From Pegoplata infirma (taxonomy: Eukaryota > Arthropoda > Insecta > Diptera > Anthomyiidae), in assembly GCA_963921195.1 (NCBI GenBank), contig OY992537.1, positions 244,038,414 to 244,102,413 on the forward strand: a stretch of DNA of 64,000 nt, in the 5' to 3' direction. Shown here in pieces: positions 13,401 to 22,513 of the stretch. The stretch's first letter is position 1, and every line of letters starts with the position of its first letter. The notes beneath the pieces are model-generated. The model was not told the DNA's origin, ran no database searches, and saw only the letters and a list, made by a program, of their open reading frames with translations. A program made the translations under genes and the position numbers.

Positions 13401-16400
13401 TCACGCCCATATTAAATTCATCAATGTTTCAGTTGAAGAAGAAGTACATCTGGTTCATAAGTTGTGGTGAATTTTGTAGTGAATGGTAAGCTCTTTTTTT
13501 GCTGGGACATTTATGGACCTTACCGATCAGATAACTTTCTTTTATTTTATTTTCTTAATATCGAGGGCTTATATTCAAAACTTGTAAAAAACAATAAAAT
13601 CAATATATTCTTGTTAATTGTTTATTATTTTAATTTTTTATTTAAAAATTAGATATTTTATTTTATATAGTTAACAAAAATTTAGTTAAAAATTATAATT
13701 TTTAATTTTTTGATTTGTTTCAAAATTTTTCAGATTTTTTTTCTGACGTTTTCTCAATTTTTAAAAAAAATATTCAGTTATTAAATAACTTTTCCAACAA
13801 CCCAAAAAACAAACAAAAATTAAGATTGCTATTTTTTTTTCTTCTATAATTTTGTAGATATCCCTTATTAAATATAAGACCTCGATATAAATACCCAGTT
13901 GGAAAATGTGTCACTGAGGAAATTTCCACAGTGATTCCTTGAGGAAATGTCTTCAGGTTCTGACAAATCATAGGTGATCCTTGATGACATGTCCTAACAT
14001 TGTCAGCACTGTATGTTTGCTTTAAGAGTGTGGACAATTCCTCTAAGACTTCTAAAAGGAAATGTCTTCAGAATAGCAGTATATTAAATTAGAATTTTAA
14101 ATCTGGGCAACTCTTCAAAAAAGATGGCAATATTATCGATTTATTTAAAATAAAATCAAAATCTAACAAGTAGAATAAAAATAATAAATAGACAAACAAT
14201 TTTCAAAATAAAGTTAGGAACAAGTAGTTAGGTGTGGGACTAATAAACTGGAGGTTCCAGGTTCAAATCTAGTTGGGACTAAAAAAGGCGAAAAGTTTTT
14301 TCTAAATATGAGAAAGATTATTAATAAAGGAAAATTGATAAAAGTAAAAACTAAAGGAAATACGATTTTTTTTTTGTATTTTTGCATGACCTACGTCAGA
14401 CATTTCCCCAAATAAGTCTTAGGTGACATGTCTCCATAAGGTCAGCCCTGACCACTGCTGACTTTGAGAGAGGACATTTTGAAAATTTGTATGAAACTGT
14501 CCTCAACCCAGTACATAAAGATGTCTTGTGGATGTCAGCAGTGACTCTGACATGTCACCGCTCCGTCACTGATGATGGCTCGAGGACGTTGCCAACTGGG
14601 TACATGTTTAAAAATTCAGGAAATTAAAAAAAAAAGAAATAGAAAAATGAAGGGGAAAATTTTGAAAAAAATAGAAGTACGAAATAAACTAAAATTTTAA
14701 ACATTTTTTTTAAAATGGTTTAAACATTTTTTTTTAAATGGTTTATAAAAGTTTATATTTTATATAAGCAAATGATTTCATTTAAATTAATTTGTACTAA
14801 AAATACATTCTATAAGAAATCCTCAGATAATATTCCCCCGCATTCGTACTGGCTTTCATGATCGCTCATTTAATGTAAGATTAATACGACTGTGGAATGC
14901 TTTAGGCCACAGTACAGACTAGTATGCAAACACTGGTGCTAATTGCGTACTTTCCAATATGGTGGTATGGTTTTTAGTACAGAATGATCATCGCTGCCTA
15001 GTATATGTGTGCCTGTACGTGTGAGCTTTTGTGCATGTATTTATGATGTTTGTTTACGTTTTGTATGAAACGTCAAAAGTTACACCGTGTGCTGTCACTA
15101 ATACTTACACCCATCAGATGCAACTCTGTGATACTACTACTCATGTACGTGCTTTAGGCGAAAGCTTGAAGAACATGCCAAAAATCATAACTTAATTTAA
15201 TCTCTTTCCCTTTTAAAATATTTTCTTGCTACGATTAAACTGAATCCAATAATTATTTGTTTATTAAAAAAATAATTTAAGTATTATCTGTTTTTATTCT
15301 TAAAATTTTAGGTATTTATTTAATTATTTTTTATCTTTAAGGTATATTTTATATTTTTTTTAATGTTGTTGTTACTGAAGTAGCCTTAATTAACTGTATA
15401 TGGCCCTAAGGGCTCGGTTAAGTAAAATAAGGAATAAATAAAAAAAAAAAATAGTAAAAAAAAAAAGTTAAAAATAATATCTTGAAATTTCTTAAAGGTT
15501 TTTTAAACATTTCTATTGTTTCAGTCGTGTTCATATATCTGACAAAACTTTGGCGTATCTTAATGGTGAATTTGAAGTGGAACCAGCATATGGAGAGAAA
15601 CGTGAAGAAGCCTTACGTATAGCTGGCCTCAAAACTTTTTTTATAAAAAAAGTTGTGAAGCCTGTAAGTGTCATTGTTTGCAATATGTAGTGATATTTTT
15701 ATATATGACATACATACAATAATAAAATATCAATGATTTCCTTTTTACTTAAAAAGGAATACGTAGATGACATGTTTTCCTCTTATTCACAATTTAATTT
15801 TATACTTTTTCCATATATGCAAAAAAATACACACATAGTTTGCCTCCCCCAGTGCTAAGAAAATCAACGAAACGCAGAATAATGGCAACATTGACAATGA
15901 TGATACTCTAGATGAAGAACTATTGGCAGAAGCACAAGAGGACAAAGTAAAGGATGTTGAAGAGGCTGAAGCTTTTGATAAGGGTACCCTATTTAAAGAA
16001 CAACTACGAAATGTTTTACGGGATCGTGATTATTATGCGTAAGTTTTTTTAACCATGTACTGTTTGAATTTTCAAAATTAAGACCGTTTTATTTTTTAAC
16101 AGTCACATTGATCAAGATACCGATTGTTTATTGAAGTTTAAATTGAAAGAATTCGAAGATGACTATTCGGCATACAGAGAACCATTTTCATCATTGCCAC
16201 TAATATCAGCATTAGTAGTACAAACCATGGATATAATATATTCATTTTTAATATTACCCAGGTTTGTATTTTTTAAAAATGTAATCTTTTAATCATTGAA
16301 AATATTAATTAACGGTATATTTTAGATCTCCATTACATTTTGTTAATATAGCAGCTCCCTTAGTACCCATCTTTATGTTAGTATTTATAAGTGTGGCCGA

Positions 16401-19400
16401 AAGTTTTCCACGCTATTTGCCTGATTTCTTTGTTAGCATTAGCAAACGATACAATGATTTCACCTGTGTCCGTGAACTAACCGCCATCATTATAGTTTTA
16501 ACTATAGGCCTCAGCAACGTTATTGACGAGGTAAGTTTGATGAAATATTCATGAGATGGTGACGGAAACTCTTCGATTGTATACAAATCTTACAATTGCA
16601 GTATTTCTTTGTGGCCTTTATTAAGTCCGAGCATATTGTTAGCGAAAGCGTTTTTAATAAAACTCAGAGTGAAGAAGATTTTTTAGTAGCTGAGCCAATG
16701 ATTGATGCTACGCCAGAACCTCTGGATAATGTCATGTATCCATCCTATTTAAGCAATTTTAGTGTTTTAATATTAATAGCAACAACGGTTATTGCTCAAT
16801 TAACACATTTTGTTAAAATTCTTTTATTGATTCTTATAACAGGTAAATAATAAATCTAATAACACGCACATCCATCCAATTTCCCAGAAAACTCTTTGTT
16901 CATGTTTAACAAATTTTTACACAGGTTTACATTGGTACTTTAATATATATGTGCTCAACGATTTGTATGCATTGGAAGATGATTTGGCCTTTAATCCGTA
17001 AGTATTTTAATGTATTTGAATGGTATTTTAAAAATTAACCATTCATTAGGGCGGAGTAATTTATTTTTGATTTCGCTTAAAGTAGGGGTCGTAACAGTAG
17101 CCTTTTTAGGTCACACAAAAAAAGAAATAGATTTGTGGGGTCTTTATTTTCCTCTTTTTGTTTTGAAAATCTTTTGAAAAAATGTTTCAACCAAAATAAA
17201 AAAAAAAAAAATCTTAAGATTTGTCATCTTTTCGATTGTTTACTTTCACTATTAACATAAAAAAATAAAAATGAGTTTCTATTAAAAAATTGCTCATATC
17301 AATTAAAAGTATACTTTTTTAAAAAAAATTTAATTGATATGAGCAATTTTTAAATAGAAACTCATTTTTATTTTTTTGTGTGTATTGAAAATATGTATAC
17401 ATATTTTTAATTATTTAATTTTTTGCCTTAAATGAAATTTAAAATTATTAAAAAATGAATAATTTATTTTTTTTTTAAATTTTATTTAAATTTTTTTTAT
17501 TTTGTAAGGACCAAAAAAATTGTTTATCATACACGGTGAGCCTCAGCGACCTAAACATCGCTGAGGCTCGCCGTGCATAGAACACTTTTTCTGTAATGTC
17601 CAAATATTCACTAATATTTTTAGATAAAAAATCCAAAAAGTGTTTTTTTCGCTTTGTTCGTAAATTTCCGATTGCCCTATAGATCCAATATTATTGTGTG
17701 TTAATATTGATCCTAAAAGGCAACTATTTCGACCCCGACGATTTTAAAAATTTTCTCAAAAAAAGTTAAATTTAAATATATATGACTATTATGTGGCATT
17801 CACACTTGCGACCTTAAACCAGTAACAGAATAAAAACGTAAAAGACACAGAACAAAGACTTTTTTAAACACGTAGCTCTTAAACACGTCAAAACAGCCAG
17901 TGTGAATGCCACATTAGGTATTATTTGGTATTAATTTATTATAAAATAGATGGTGATTTAAATCATTTTAAGTAATAGTTTATTGTTAAATAATGGTTGA
18001 AAAAGATTGTGTAAAAACTACCTTTATTTTTTGATTTATTTAAATTTTACAGTATCGTTTCGACAAGCCGCATAATGTCTGCAGCTTTAGTATTCATCAC
18101 AATATCATTAGCATTTTGGGCTAGACATGTAAGTTTAAGAAACCCGTTTTTATTAAAAAGTATATAAGGAAATTTGATTAATAAATCTGTTGTTAATTTT
18201 TTTTTTTTTAATTTAGTTATTAATGTTTAGCTAATAGCGTTTTCTTTCCTGAAAAATTTCGCACTTTCTCTACCCTCTTTTACTTTTTTATCTTTCTGAA
18301 TGAAATGTGATTTTTTCAGACCTAACTATAGTGCTAAGCGTCATTAATGTTAAGCGTCAGTATAATAGTGCTGTATCAAGCATAACATTAGTTTTGTGCT
18401 ACACTGAAAAAAATAACCTTCCTGATATTAATGAAACGGATTCATTATTTTGTTTTCATTACACAAATGAAGGAATTCATAAGCTGATTAAAATTTCATG
18501 CATGTTATGAACAAATTTTATGAAACTTGGTTCATTAAATTTCATAATTTCATTAAAAAATATCATAAGATTTTTTAGAACCAAATACAACTCTGCGTTG
18601 CGAATAAGAGAAAGAAAACAGAACAAAAACATACGACGTTTTATTAAACCACGCGTGTTAAATATAATTGTAATTTTTACATGTGTGTTAACTTTTTTCT
18701 AATAAAATAAAATAATTTTATATTTTTTTGCTTTGTTATTGAAACTTGTATGTGTGTTATGCTGGTTATATCTAATTGAAATTACAAGTGAAAAGTTCCT
18801 TATAAGTGTTTCTTTTAACTGTTTCTTATAAAATATAATAGAGGTATTCAGAGTCTTGTTGCTAGCCCTGACAATGTAGCAAAAGAGTACTTCTTCTTTA
18901 AAAAAATACATGTAAGTATTTTGAAAAGTAATTTTAAAAAGTGCTCTTTTACCACCAGTGCCATGGCTGGCAAGCAAGACTCTGAATACCACTAATATAA
19001 TTTGCAACAGAACAATAGTTTTTTAAGTCATTAAAATTTTGTGATGAAATGTAGGGCAATTTGTGTTGTTCCATTGCTATGTTATTGCTACGTTTTGGCA
19101 GCACGTGTTTTTAAAGTCATCGCGGTTTTGTCTTTTATAGTTTACCTTATATGGCAATTCAGACCAATTTAAGGTTGGAGTAAAACTTTGTTGTGTGTAA
19201 AAACTAGGTGAAAACCATAAAAAGTGTGCAATTAAGGGTCATGTCACAGACTCAATTCCGTTCGGAAGTGGAATAAGTGGTTCACTCGTAAAACGCAAAG
19301 CAAATACTTTTTTTTCGGAATGAAACCACTTTTAGCAATTCAATTCCACTTTGATTTTTGAAAGTGATTTCATTCCGAAAAAAATATTTGTTTTGCGTTT

Positions 19401-21787
19401 TACGAGTAACCCCATTTTTTCAAATCCGATGGGAATTGAGTCTGTGACATGCCCCTAAATAAAATTTCAGTGACGGTTACATGTGACTTACCAAAATTGG
19501 TATTATTGCAAATTTTCACTTATGGGTGTATGATACTTGCTTTTTTTAGGTAACTAGTTCCTAACTTTATTAGAGGCTTTCTATGGAAATTTCGATAACT
19601 TTAACCAACATGAATTTATCGTAATTCCCATAGCAAAACCCTAATAAAGTTAGCAACTAGTTACTTGTAAAAATCAATTATCATACGCTCATTACCAACT
19701 ACTATTCCACATTTAATCAATGGATATTTTCATACATTTTATGAAAAACTTCATAAGTTGTTTCAAACAAGTTCTACGAATATTTTCATTATTTATATGC
19801 AAGTTTTCATTGAAAGGAACTTTAATGACAGCAGTTTCATTAATCAAATGAAACATATCTTCGGTTGAAAACGTGAGTCATTTTTCATTAAGGTTATGTC
19901 AATTTTCATTAATTTCACGAAGCTATTTTTTTCAGTGTAGTCCAAATTGCATGAAAGTGGATTCATTCCGAAAAATTATTATGTTTTTGGAGAAAACTTT
20001 AAAAAACACTTCCGAACGGAATTGACCTCTGTGGCAGGCCCCTTAATAACAAAAGTTTATTTATTTATTTCTGTACACAAAAAGTCGTTAAAGAAAAAAG
20101 GGCAGAACAAGTGCGAAGTTTTTCTGAGCAAATAAAACTCCATAAGTTATTAACTTAAAAACTTCTCTTTTTTTAGATGGATCGGGAAGATCGTGTTATT
20201 TTCAAATGGAAGTTATTAGTTACCGAACAAAAGGAAAGAGCCGATGATATGCGCAAACGTAACGAAGCATTAGTTTATAATGTTTTGCCAGTACATGTAG
20301 CAGAACATTTTATGAAGAACACAAAACGATCTCACGATGATTTATATTCGCAAAGTTATTCAGAAGTGGGAGTGTTATTTGCCAGTATGCCAAATTTTTC
20401 AGGTATTCAAAGAAAAAAATTGTTTAATTTTAAACTGTTGTTGTAATAATATCGATTCTATTTTTTAAAGACTTCTATTCCGAAGAAACAGTAAATAATC
20501 AAGGTTTAGAATGTTTACGATTCCTAAATGAAGTTATATCTGATTTCGATGCAGTAAGTTATATAATATTCAGGGTATTCACTTCAGAAATATTTGACCC
20601 TTGCAACAGTGCAATATTGCAACTTTAAAAAAAACAAATGTTTAATAAAATTTTTATTTTTCTATTACCTTTTATTTATTTTAGTCATTGTAATAAAATA
20701 TTCGCAATTTATTTTAATAGTAATACAATTGCTTCCATTCACAAACAAGCAAATAAAGTTGCAATTTTGACATTGCTCAATTTTGCAAGACTAAAATTTC
20801 TGACGCGAATTCCGTTATTGTTTAAATAATTATCCAGTTAGTAAAACATGAAATTTCTTTCTCTCCCTTATTACTATAGCTATTGGAGCTTCCTCAATTT
20901 CAAGATATTATTAAAATAAAAACCATAGGTTCGACGTATATGGCCGCTAGTGGTATTAATTTAAGCCGTGATATTAAACCGGGAGATCCAATAACCAAAA
21001 GATGGGCTCATTTGGATCTTCTGGTTGAATTCGCTTTAGAATTAAAGAAAACTTTACAAGACATCAATGAGCAATCTTTTAATCACTTTGTTTTAAAAAT
21101 GGGTGTTAATCATGGTCCAATAACAGCGGGTGTAATAGGAGCTAGAAAACCACATTACGATATTTGGGGCAATACGGTCAATGTGGCCTCTAGAATGGAA
21201 AGTACGGGTAAAGCAGGCGCCATACAGGTACAACTGAAAAATTATCAATTTTAGATGGGCAAACAATAATAATAAATTTAATTTCGTATTAGGTCACTGA
21301 AGAAACCTGTAATATATTACAAGAATTTGGTTATTCTTTTTTACAAAGAGGTTTGGTTACCGTTAAAGGCAAAGGTCAATTAATGACCTACTATTTAAGA
21401 GTAAGTATAATATTTTGCTGTAATATAGTTACGAATAAAATGTCTTCCATCATCATCATTTAGGGTAAGTCTGATAAGAAATCATCTGAACTTCAAGTAG
21501 AGTATACAGCAGTTAATGATAATGATACTGCTACTATAACTACTGCTAATGCTTCCAACACAGATGACATACAAATACAACAGGGTATCGTGGGCAATAT
21601 TACAAATCCAACTTTGGAATCGGAAGTTCACCTAAAATTGGAAGAAACGGAGACAGATATTAAAACACCATTATTAAATCTTAAAACAAATGCCAACTCA
21701 AAGTCGGCCAGCCCAATTAAGGACTGTGCAAATGGCGAAATGACTACAGAAGAAGATGCTCTAATAACTACGGAAGAAACTATGTAA
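2080..21787 (+). CDS. Ac3: adenylyl cyclase 3 (19 coding exons, 1154 aa)
   Basis: Membrane adenylyl cyclase converting ATP to cAMP under G-protein control. Coding exons: 2080-2335, 7038-7236, 7312-7471, 7823-8091, 8163-8274, 11096-11223, 11421-11579, 15525-15663, 15839-16038, 16103-16261, 16326-16530, 16602-16842, 16925-16997, 18053-18128, 20177-20402, 20471-20553, 20880-21227, 21293-21400, 21464-21787. All junctions are GT-AG and keep frame. Order: N-tail, M1 membrane block, C1a (about 262-445), C1b, M2 membrane block (about 565-795), C2a (about 815-1045), C-tail. C1 metal aspartates are D300 and D344, 44 apart as usual. C2 has K909, D989, N996 and R1000 at the adenine-binding and transition-state positions, so the enzyme looks active. 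It follows vertebrate ADCY3 throughout, and Cul2 as neighbour supports the ortholog call. The exon 4 acceptor is the weakest junction. The exon 14 start (18053 or 18054) was chosen to keep frame. Confidence 0.93.
2384..2674. mobile_element. inverted-repeat MITE in Ac3 intron 1
   Basis: About 80 bp at 2389-2467 (starting GGCAGTTTACATGTTAACTA) returns inverted at 2594-2670, with an extra inverted copy of the middle part at 2513-2568. TTAA stands at both outer edges, suggesting a TTAA target. No coding capacity, so a non-autonomous DNA transposon. Confidence 0.65.
3176..3981. mobile_element. 806-bp hAT-type MITE with 8-bp TSD
   Basis: The element begins TAGTGTTTATAAA and ends TTTATAAACACTA. The 8 bp on each side are identical: TTCATTCT at 3168-3175 and 3982-3989. 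An 8-bp duplication and TAGTG ends fit the hAT superfamily. Both end regions are rich in the motif ACCGGTTAACCGG and its relatives. The middle (3310-3840) is AT-rich and has no transposase. Confidence 0.8.
4020..5012 (+). pseudogene. degraded Jockey-like element, C-terminal and 3' end
   Basis: Broken frames at about 4700-4890 encode [22 protein letters not shown] and [15 protein letters not shown], matching the cysteine-rich C-terminal segment downstream of RT in Jockey-type elements. The run ends near 5005 with the typical AACCTAACC tail. The upstream part (4030-4290) is in other frames. A small hairpin repeat (4501-4645) has inserted into it. Dead copy. Confidence 0.6.
4501..4645. repeat. 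short inverted repeat inside the Jockey fragment
   Basis: TGCATTCAAAAACACATGTT at about 4518 returns inverted as AACATGTGTTTTTGAATGCA near 4613, with flanking TTATGTTA/TAACATAA also paired. Arms are about 45 bp around a short AT-rich loop. Probably a small MITE. Confidence 0.55.
5047..5301 (-). pseudogene. R1/Jockey-like RT C-terminal fragment
   Basis: The - strand is open and encodes [30 protein letters not shown] and MILNILP, the conserved block after the RT palm in R1/Jockey-clade elements. It is isolated, with no RT upstream in frame, so it is a fragment in Ac3 intron 1. Confidence 0.6.
5309..5770. repeat. dispersed repeat, second copy at 60937-61315
   Basis: This stretch (with TTGGTGAACTTTAATTATAA, CAATCATACGCAACG, ACCGATTGCAGC and TCCAATAAGG) recurs in the same orientation and order at 60937-61315, about 55 kb away. 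It has no ORF. Family unknown. Confidence 0.6.
5977..6559. mobile_element. 583-bp MITE with TTA target duplication
   Basis: Imperfect terminal inverted repeats of about 45 bp start CAAGGAAGATCTCTCTG and end with the matching GACTCTCCTTG. The trinucleotide TTA flanks both ends (5974-5976 and 6560-6562). A TWA duplication suggests a PIF/Harbinger-like non-autonomous element. Inner sequence is also partly palindromic (CGGCCCAAA and TTTGGGCCG). Confidence 0.6.
6590..6964 (-). pseudogene. non-LTR RT fragment in Ac3 intron 1
   Basis: The - strand encodes [14 protein letters not shown] near 6743-6790, the RT motif before the catalytic YADD box, preceded by an RT-like finger/palm segment. Frame breaks follow the motif. 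It lies about 70 bp upstream of Ac3 exon 2. Confidence 0.6.
7489..7758. mobile_element. 270-bp TA-flanked MITE in Ac3 intron 3
   Basis: Terminal inverted repeats of about 35 bp: TCGCTCATTTACTTGTATAG at the left and its complement at the right. TA flanks both ends. A second copy of the same length is at 62606-62875, where the empty site is visible in the opposite arm of a palindrome and fixes the boundaries. TA targets suggest Tc1/mariner-type mobilisation. Without it, Ac3 intron 3 would be about 80 bp. Confidence 0.8.
7823..11579 (+). CDS. Ac3: Ac3 exons 4-7: signalling helix and C1a catalytic domain
   Basis: Exon 4 (7823-8091) holds the last M1 helix and the amphipathic linker [20 protein letters not shown], then [13 protein letters not shown]. 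Exon 5 (8163-8274) carries ADIVGF with the first metal aspartate, D300. Exon 6 (11096-11223) carries [12 protein letters not shown] with D344. Exon 7 (11421-11579) carries [10 protein letters not shown] and the [18 protein letters not shown] block. Introns 4, 6 and 7 have good consensus ends. The acceptor before exon 4 (AG at 7821-7822) lacks a pyrimidine tract; nearby upstream alternatives meet an in-frame TAA at 7793. Confidence 0.85.
8545..10785. mobile_element. degenerate foldback element filling Ac3 intron 5
   Basis: Both ends carry the terminal word of the 22514-25821 foldback family: CATTTCCAATTGTATTT near 8552 and AATACAATTGGAAATGGTGT near 10760. Flanking AACTTAAAC/GTTTAAGTT also pair. 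Repeats of the TTTTAAAATACATTTGGACA type survive at 10590-10740. Inside are a roughly 120-bp tandem repeat (about 8690-9010; AAGTAGGCGTGG in three units) and an inverted repeat pair (10093-10180 with 10285-10374). 9100-9860 is unassigned AT-rich sequence. Confidence 0.5.
8690..9010. repeat. about 120-bp tandem repeat, 3 units
   Basis: Three diverged units each contain GTAGGCGTGG (or GTGGGCGTGG) followed by a T-run, AAAACC, a segment ending ATTAAAAAA, and CCAATTTGG or a variant. Unit starts lie near 8700, 8822 and 8935. Intronic, no gene. Confidence 0.6.
11947..13506. mobile_element. CCCAGCAAAAAA terminal-inverted-repeat element, Ac3 intron 7
   Basis: The left end CCCAGCAAAAAA pairs with the right end TTTTTTTGCTGGG. 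The same family recurs at 60477-60900 (shared ACTACATACAAAGTAGCGA and TTTTTCAACTGAAACACTTA). Inside are paired stretches with TTCGCGTTTGAA / TTCAAACGCGAATATCTC (12560-12990), also found in Cul2 intron 2, and a hairpin TTTCGCCACTGAAAAGTGGCGAAA-type at 13357-13382. No transposase. Confidence 0.5.
13894..14600. mobile_element. TA-flanked CCCAGTTGG element in Ac3 intron 7
   Basis: The left end CCCAGTTGG pairs with the right end CCAACTGGG, and TA flanks both (13892-13893 and 14601-14602). Subterminal words about damped repeats (TCACTGAGGAAA, GTCCTC, AAATGTCTTCA) occur in both halves. A tRNA-like stretch with GGTTCAAATCT sits at 14226-14282. Non-coding. Confidence 0.55.
14816..15450 (+). pseudogene. 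5'-truncated non-LTR element 3' end, split by a MITE
   Basis: Sequence at 14816-14907 encodes the C-terminal [12 protein letters not shown] and RLWNAL block of Jockey-like elements and resumes after 15151 to a stop. It ends with GGCCCTAAGGGCTCGGTTAA, AATAAATA and a poly(A) run near 15440, the usual 3' end of a poly(A)-tailed non-LTR copy. A hAT-type MITE occupies 14908-15151. Confidence 0.65.
14908..15151. mobile_element. 244-bp hAT-type MITE with 8-bp TSD
   Basis: CTTTAGGC is duplicated exactly at 14900-14907 and 15152-15159. The ends begin CACAGTACA and end TGTACGTG, an imperfect inverted repeat. Removing the insert restores the non-LTR reading frame around it. Confidence 0.65.
15525..16038 (+). 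CDS. Ac3: Ac3 exons 8-9: end of C1a and C1b linker
   Basis: Exon 8 (15525-15663) completes C1a with [20 protein letters not shown], the family's 'vhis-tl-l-gefeve' pattern, and ends in [11 protein letters not shown]. Exon 9 (15839-16038) is the acidic, variable C1b region ([18 protein letters not shown]). The acceptor chosen for exon 9 is the AG at 15837-15838, because the pyrimidine-rich AG 14 bp downstream would lead to an immediate stop. C1b is the region where isoform-specific regulation usually acts. Confidence 0.8.
16103..18128 (+). CDS. Ac3: Ac3 exons 10-14: second membrane block
   Basis: Exons 10-14 (16103-16261, 16326-16530, 16602-16842, 16925-16997, 18053-18128) encode M2. Hydrophobic runs include [80 protein letters not shown] and [18 protein letters not shown]. 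Four of the exons are separated by introns of about 65-80 bp; the last intron (16998-18052) was enlarged by repeat insertions. Frame across exons 13-14 needs exon 14 to begin at the T after TTTTACAG. Confidence 0.82.
17047..17760. mobile_element. AGGGCGGAG repeat in Ac3 intron 13
   Basis: The left end ATTAGGGCGGAGTAATTTAT matches the left terminus of the element at 61610. The right part (GCCCTATAGATCCAATATTA, GTTAATATTGATCC) matches the inverted right end near 63930. Inside are two hairpins, one AT-rich (17270-17370) and one GC-rich (17532-17575). Non-coding. Confidence 0.5.
17532..17575. repeat. GC-rich 18-bp hairpin
   Basis: CACGGTGAGCCTCAGCGA and TCGCTGAGGCTCGCCGTG pair over 18 bp with a single T/G mismatch-type wobble, around an 8-nt loop. 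It stands out in strongly AT-rich intron sequence. Confidence 0.75.
17792..17913. mobile_element. 122-bp MITE with TTA duplication
   Basis: Perfect 15-bp terminal inverted repeats, TGTGGCATTCACACT and AGTGTGAATGCCACA, with TTA on both sides (17789-17791, 17914-17916). Small non-autonomous DNA transposon. Confidence 0.7.
18402..19937. mobile_element. TA-flanked CACTGAAAAAAATA element with nested inserts
   Basis: Left end CACTGAAAAAAATA, right end TATTTTTTTCAGTG (imperfect), with TA at 18400-18401 and 19938-19939. Both end regions carry TTTCATTAA-type repeats. Nested inside are an inverted repeat GTATTCAGAGTCTTG/CAAGACTCTGAATAC (18843-18994), the 19236-19455 MITE and an inverted repeat GTAACTAGTTCCTAACTTTA (19551-19667). 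Together they make up most of Ac3 intron 14. Confidence 0.6.
19236..19455. mobile_element. 220-bp palindromic MITE
   Basis: GGGTCATGTCACAGACTCAA at the left pairs with TTGAGTCTGTGACATGCCCC at the right. Inner GTAAAACGC/GCGTTTTAC and CGGAATGAAA/TTTCATTCCG also pair. TTAA precedes the left end. A half copy of the family lies at 19945-20045, ending TCTGTGGCAGGCCCCTTAA. Confidence 0.6.
20177..21400 (+). CDS. Ac3: Ac3 exons 15-18: C2a catalytic domain
   Basis: Exon 15 (20177-20402) encodes the coiled linker and [12 protein letters not shown], then [13 protein letters not shown]. Exon 16 (20471-20553) encodes DFYSEETV and [14 protein letters not shown]. Exon 17 (20880-21227) carries [16 protein letters not shown] (adenine-pocket lysine K909) and [18 protein letters not shown] (D989, N996, R1000). 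Exon 18 (21293-21400) finishes with [13 protein letters not shown]2 lacks metal aspartates, as expected, and pairs with C1a to form one active site. Confidence 0.92.
21464..21787 (+). CDS. Ac3: Ac3 exon 19: C-terminal tail and stop
   Basis: The final coding exon encodes 107 residues rich in Thr, Asn, Glu and Asp, with no recognisable domain, ending at TAA 21785-21787. ADCY3-type cyclases have short divergent C-tails; this one is longer than the vertebrate tail. Its boundary (TTTAG before GGTAAG) is consensus. Confidence 0.78.
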   Translation, partial: GKSDKKSSELQVEYTAVNDNDTATITTANASNTDDIQIQQGIVGNITNPTLESEVHLKLEETETDIKTPLLNLKTNANSKSASPIKDCANGEMTTEEDALITTEETM

Positions 21788-22390
21788 AATCTGTGACAAA
21801 TTTTAAATTTTAGCTCATTATACCATTACAAAAAAAAGAATAACAACAAACTAACAAACAAATAAGCCCCTTAAAAGGGCAGTTAACATTCAGTAATTAA
21901 TATACATAATTATTAAACATATGTATTTAAATGTAGTTAGTAGAAATTTTTCATAATAATATTACCGATCGATCTCTAACCCAGTCCAATTTAGTAGTTA
22001 AACCAAAGACAGTATTCCATATTATTTTGTATACAATTTTATTCGCCTAAAATCATAAAGTTTTTTTTTTTACCAATTTATTGTTATTTAGTTTTAATTT
22101 AATTTAAACTGTTTTAGTTAACGAGTTCACTTGTTGTTTAACAAACAAAAAATAAACTTTTGTCTAAGTACCTAAGGAATATATATTTATGTATGTACAT
22201 TTTTTTATTATTATTTTAAATTAAGTTATATTTTATGTATACTTTGTGAATTTTAGAACTAAAATTTGTATTTAGAATAAACATAATCCATTTAGAAAAT
22301 CCCTCCCTCTCCTAATTTAAATCATCAAAAGGAAAACACTAAATCCCACCTAAATCCATGTTTAAGACAAGCAGAATAAAGTCACTTCCC
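21788..22390 (+). other. Ac3 3' UTR with candidate poly(A) signals
   Basis: AT-rich sequence after the Ac3 stop. AATAAA hexamers occur near 22150, 22274 and 22375. The last lies about 140 bp before the foldback element that starts at 22514. I see no ORF here. Confidence 0.5.
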
Positions 22391-22513
22391 TAGAGGACAT
22401 GTGTAGCTTTCTGAGTAAACATTTTTTAATATAATCATATATAATTTGATACAACCTTATGTGAGTAAATATGTTTCCGCATAAATTTTTATAAAATTAT
22501 ATCTATCTTTCGT

